Positions 61,440-64,000 of a stretch of DNA of 64,000 nt are shown piece after piece. The stretch spans positions 1 to 64,000 of the forward strand of contig NZ_JAOWLA010000015.1 of assembly GCF_025751575.1 (NCBI RefSeq), given 5' to 3'. The notes below the pieces were generated by a model. The model did no database searches and was not told the DNA's origin. It saw only the letters and a program-made list of their open reading frames with translations. The stretch comes from Albidovulum sediminicola. Lineage in GTDB: Bacteria > Pseudomonadota > Alphaproteobacteria > Rhodobacterales > Rhodobacteraceae. Positions within the stretch are counted from its first letter, which is position 1; the number at the start of each line of letters is the position of its first letter. A program made the translations under genes and the position numbers.

Positions 61440-62096
61440 ATGGAGATTTCATCCCTATCGTCGTCACCCACGTTGGCCCAGGGTTCGGGCTCGGGGGGCG
61501 CCCTTATCGAAAGCGATTTCAACACGTTCCTGAAAATGCTGACGACTCAGTTGCAAAACCAGGACCCGCTGAACCCGATCGAATCGTCCGACTACGCCGC
61601 GCAGCTCGCGACATTCTCGGGCGTCGAGCAGCAGGTCAGGACCAACCAGCTCTTGCAAGGTCTTAGCGATCGTTTGGGCCTGTCCGGGCTTGGTGAATAC
61701 GCGACCTGGATCGGACGGCAGGCCCTGACGGAGGCGCCGGTCTCCTATGACGGGGCGCCCGTGGTGCTTCAGGTCGCGACCAGTCCCGGCGCCGATGCCG
61801 CGCAACTGGTGGTCCGCGATGCCGCGGGGCATGAGGTGGGGCGCATGGACCTTGTCCCCGGCCAGACCTCGGTCACATGGTCCGGGGAGGGCTACGGCGG
61901 CGCGCAGCTGGCACGCGGCACCTATGCCTTCAGGGTCGAAAGCTTTGCCGCGGGCAGCTCGCTTGGTTTTTCCGCGGCGGGCGCCTATGCGACGGTTGCC
62001 GAGGTGCGCAGCAGCGGCGCGGATGCCGTGCTTGTCCTCGCGGGCGGCGCAGAGGTTGCCCCGTCCGAGGTCAAGGCGCTGAGGCTTGCCGCCTGA
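61440..62096 (+). CDS. flgD: hook cap / hook assembly protein FlgD
   Basis: The 218-residue protein has the FlgD N-terminal block FLKMLTTQLQNQDPLNPIESSDYAAQLATFS and a C-terminal Ig/Tudor-like part (ARGTYAFRVESF). GAAGGAG precedes the ATG. It caps the growing hook and works with FliK, encoded immediately upstream. Confidence 0.95.
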   Translation: MEISSLSSSPTLAQGSGSGGALIESDFNTFLKMLTTQLQNQDPLNPIESSDYAAQLATFSGVEQQVRTNQLLQGLSDRLGLSGLGEYATWIGRQALTEAPVSYDGAPVVLQVATSPGADAAQLVVRDAAGHEVGRMDLVPGQTSVTWSGEGYGGAQLARGTYAFRVESFAAGSSLGFSAAGAYATVAEVRSSGADAVLVLAGGAEVAPSEVKALRLAA

Positions 62097-62105
62097 GGGC
62101 AAGGC

Positions 62106-63635
62106 TCAGAACAGCGCCGCGATCCCGACAATGGCGAGGGTCGCCGCCACGCCCAGCGAGACCAGCCCCAGGGCGGCGGGCAGGCCAAGACGCGCCGGTG
62201 CCGGTGGCGGCGACGTACGTTCGCTCAGCATCGTCTCGACAAGGCCCGGCAGCTTCGGGCCGAAGCGACCCAGCACGCGCGCGGTGCGCAATATGTCGCG
62301 CAGAAGGGCCTGCGGCCCCACGTTTTCGCGGATGTAGGATTCCACCACCGGGCGGGCGACCTGCCAGATGTTGATATGCGCGTCGAGCGACCGCGCAACG
62401 CCTTCCACCACCACCATGGTCCGCTGAAGCAGGATCAACTCGGTCCGCGTCTGCATCCCGAACCGCTCCGTCACCTCGAAGAGGTAGCTCAGCAGCCGCG
62501 CCATGGAGATCTGGCTCGCCTCCATCCCGAAGATCGGCTCGCCCACGGCGCGTAGCGCGCGGGCGAAATCGTCGATGTTGCGGTCCGCCGGAACGTAGCC
62601 CGCCTCGAAATGCACCTCGGCGACACGCCGGTAGTCCTTGCGGATGAATCCGATCAGGATCTCGGCGTAGACGCGGCGGGTATATTCGTCGATCTGGCCC
62701 ATGATGCCGAAGTCGAAGGCGATGAGATCCCCGTTCGGCGCGACCTTCAGGTTGCCCTGATGCATGTCGGCATGGAAGAAACCGTCGCGCAGCGCGTGGC
62801 TCAGGAACAGTTGCATCACCCGTTCGGCCAGCGCCACGCAGTCATGACCCGCCGCGCGGATGGCCTCCACATCGCCCAGCGGTATCCCCTCCGCCCAGCC
62901 GAGCGTCATCACCCGGCGCGAGGAGAACTGCCAATAGGGCTTGGGCACCTGGAAGCCCTTGTCCTTCGCGGTCTTGTCCGCGAATTCCGAGGCCGACGAG
63001 CATTCGAGCCGCAGGTCAAGCTCCCCCGCCACGACGCTTTCGAAATGCGCGATGACATCGGAGGGGCGCAGGCGCCGCGAGGCGGGCGAAAGCAGTTCGA
63101 TCAGCCCGGCCGCGAAGTGGAAGGCGTCGATGTCGCGGCGGAAGGCCCGCTCGATCCCGGGCCGGAGCACCTTGACCGCGACCTCCTCACCGGTGGCCGC
63201 AGTCCGGGCGCGGTGGACCTGCGCGATCGAGGCGGCGGCGACGGGCTCGGAAAGCTCGCTCAGGATGTCATTCAAGGGGCGGCCGAGTTCGGATTCGATG
63301 ACCCGGACCGCGGTGGCGCGCGGAAAGGGCGGCAGCTTGTCCTGAAGGACGCGCAACTGGTTCGACAACTCCACCCCCACCACGTCGGGGCGGGTGGAAA
63401 GCACTTGGCCGAACTTGATGTAGGCGGGTCCAAGGGCCGTGATCGCCCGCGTGATCGGGGGCAGGGCGGGGTCGCCGGCATAGCCCAGCCATTTGAAGGG
63501 CCAGCCCAGAACCCGCGCCAGCGCGCGCAGGCGCGGCGGCGCCTCCATCGCTTCCAGCGCCACTTTCATCGCGCCGGTCCGCTCAAAGGTCGCACCGGTC
63601 CGGATCAGCCGCCAGAGGTTGTGGGGTCCGCGCAT
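62106..63635 (-). CDS. ubiB: UbiB, atypical kinase-like ubiquinone biosynthesis protein
   Basis: The 509-residue protein of the ABC1/UbiB family has the KxGQ-type block YIKFGQVLSTRPDVVG, VAVKVLRPGIE (nucleotide-binding Lys), the catalytic-loop region FFHADMHQGNLKV and the metal motif FDFGIMG. Two C-terminal hydrophobic segments (about 475-508) anchor it in the membrane. It supports ubiquinone synthesis. It begins one base after ubiE ends. Confidence 0.94.
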   Translation of the reverse strand: MRGPHNLWRLIRTGATFERTGAMKVALEAMEAPPRLRALARVLGWPFKWLGYAGDPALPPITRAITALGPAYIKFGQVLSTRPDVVGVELSNQLRVLQDKLPPFPRATAVRVIESELGRPLNDILSELSEPVAAASIAQVHRARTAATGEEVAVKVLRPGIERAFRRDIDAFHFAAGLIELLSPASRRLRPSDVIAHFESVVAGELDLRLECSSASEFADKTAKDKGFQVPKPYWQFSSRRVMTLGWAEGIPLGDVEAIRAAGHDCVALAERVMQLFLSHALRDGFFHADMHQGNLKVAPNGDLIAFDFGIMGQIDEYTRRVYAEILIGFIRKDYRRVAEVHFEAGYVPADRNIDDFARALRAVGEPIFGMEASQISMARLLSYLFEVTERFGMQTRTELILLQRTMVVVEGVARSLDAHINIWQVARPVVESYIRENVGPQALLRDILRTARVLGRFGPKLPGLVETMLSERTSPPPAPARLGLPAALGLVSLGVAATLAIVGIAALF

Positions 63636-63636
63636 G

Positions 63637-64000
63637 TCAGATCTTCCAGCCTGAATGCAGCGCGGCGACGCCCATGGTGAGGTTGCGGTATTTCACCTGT
63701 TCGAAACCGGCCTCACGGATCATGGCGGCAAAGGTCTCCTGATCGGGGAAGCGGCGGATCGATTCCACCAGGTACTGATAGCTGTCGCGGTCATTGGCGA
63801 CGATCTGCCCCATGACCGGGATCACATTGAAGGAATAGCGGTCATAGGCCCATTGCAGCGCGGGATTGGGGATCTGGCTGAACTCCAGCACCACAAGGCG
63901 CCCGCCCGGTTTCAACACCCGGTAGGCCTCGGACAGCGCGTCGGGGATGCGGGTGACGTTCCGGATGCCGAAGCTGATGGTGTAGACATCGAAGCTGTTG
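63637..64000 (-). CDS. ubiE: ubiquinone/menaquinone methyltransferase UbiE (5' end outside window)
   Basis: The visible 120 or so C-terminal residues include [15 protein letters not shown] (post-I SAM motif), [18 protein letters not shown] and the tail [16 protein letters not shown], all typical of UbiE. It C-methylates the quinone ring. The gene continues past 64000. An internal Met at 63918 is not the real start. It forms an operon with ubiB. Confidence 0.95.
   Translation of the reverse strand, partial: NSFDVYTISFGIRNVTRIPDALSEAYRVLKPGGRLVVLEFSQIPNPALQWAYDRYSFNVIPVMGQIVANDRDSYQYLVESIRRFPDQETFAAMIREAGFEQVKYRNLTMGVAALHSGWKI

Overview
The window is GC-rich, densely packed, long-operon DNA that looks like a member of the Rhodobacteraceae (Alphaproteobacteria). 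Evidence for this is the L-malyl-CoA/beta-methylmalyl-CoA lyase of the ethylmalonyl-CoA pathway, the flaF-flbT-flagellin trio, a short FlgA and FlgN/FlgJ arranged as in Rhodobacterales, argH followed by a tiny LptM-type lipoprotein, and lysA beside a TIGR02302-type membrane protein. No rRNA, tRNA, CRISPR array or intact insertion sequence was seen.

Layout. 1-1.0 kb: a truncated serine recombinase remnant. 1.0-6.2 kb: a GlxA/AraC-type regulator divergent from a two-gene operon encoding a double-length class III CoA-transferase and a protein related to the large subunit of N,N-dimethylformamidase. 6.9-33.8 kb: a large alginate-like exopolysaccharide locus. 34.3-43.8 kb: housekeeping genes (mcl1, accA, plsC, ftsX, ftsE, a zinc-ribbon protein, a TIGR02302 protein, lysA). 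43.9-47.5 kb: a CecR/YbhGFSR-like regulator and ABC-exporter operon. 47.5-49.6 kb: lptM, argH and a TlpA-like thioredoxin. 49.8-62.1 kb: a flagellar block. 62.1-64.0 kb: ubiB and the 3' part of ubiE.

The alginate-like locus is the most interesting part. algA and algC (then a terminator) plus algD encode the route from fructose-6-phosphate to GDP-mannuronate. alg8 encodes the polymerase and alg44 a PilZ co-polymerase with an intact c-di-GMP motif. Next come a 1237-residue fusion of a helical-repeat domain to an AlgG-type epimerase, two PL5-type lyase paralogues that both keep the catalytic His/Arg/Tyr pattern, an AlgX-like SGNH protein, and three Sel1-repeat proteins of 1044, 979 and 712 residues, the last an AlgK-like lipoprotein. 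No AlgI, AlgJ or AlgF is present, and no recognisable AlgE. Instead, an unrelated-looking outer-membrane beta-barrel overlaps by one base a GGDEF diguanylate cyclase that has an inhibitory site. I infer a trans-envelope uronate-polymer secretion machine with a greatly enlarged periplasmic scaffold and a local c-di-GMP source. The polymer itself is unknown.

The flagellar block holds flgB-flgC-fliE-fliQ-flgF-flgG-flgA-flgH-fliL leftward, fliI rightward, flaA-flaF-flbT-DUF1217 leftward, flgN/flgJ-like genes leftward, and fliK-flgD rightward. Sites resembling the CtrA consensus TTAA-N7-TTAA occur downstream of the diguanylate cyclase, upstream of algD and upstream of flaA. They may link polymer production and motility.
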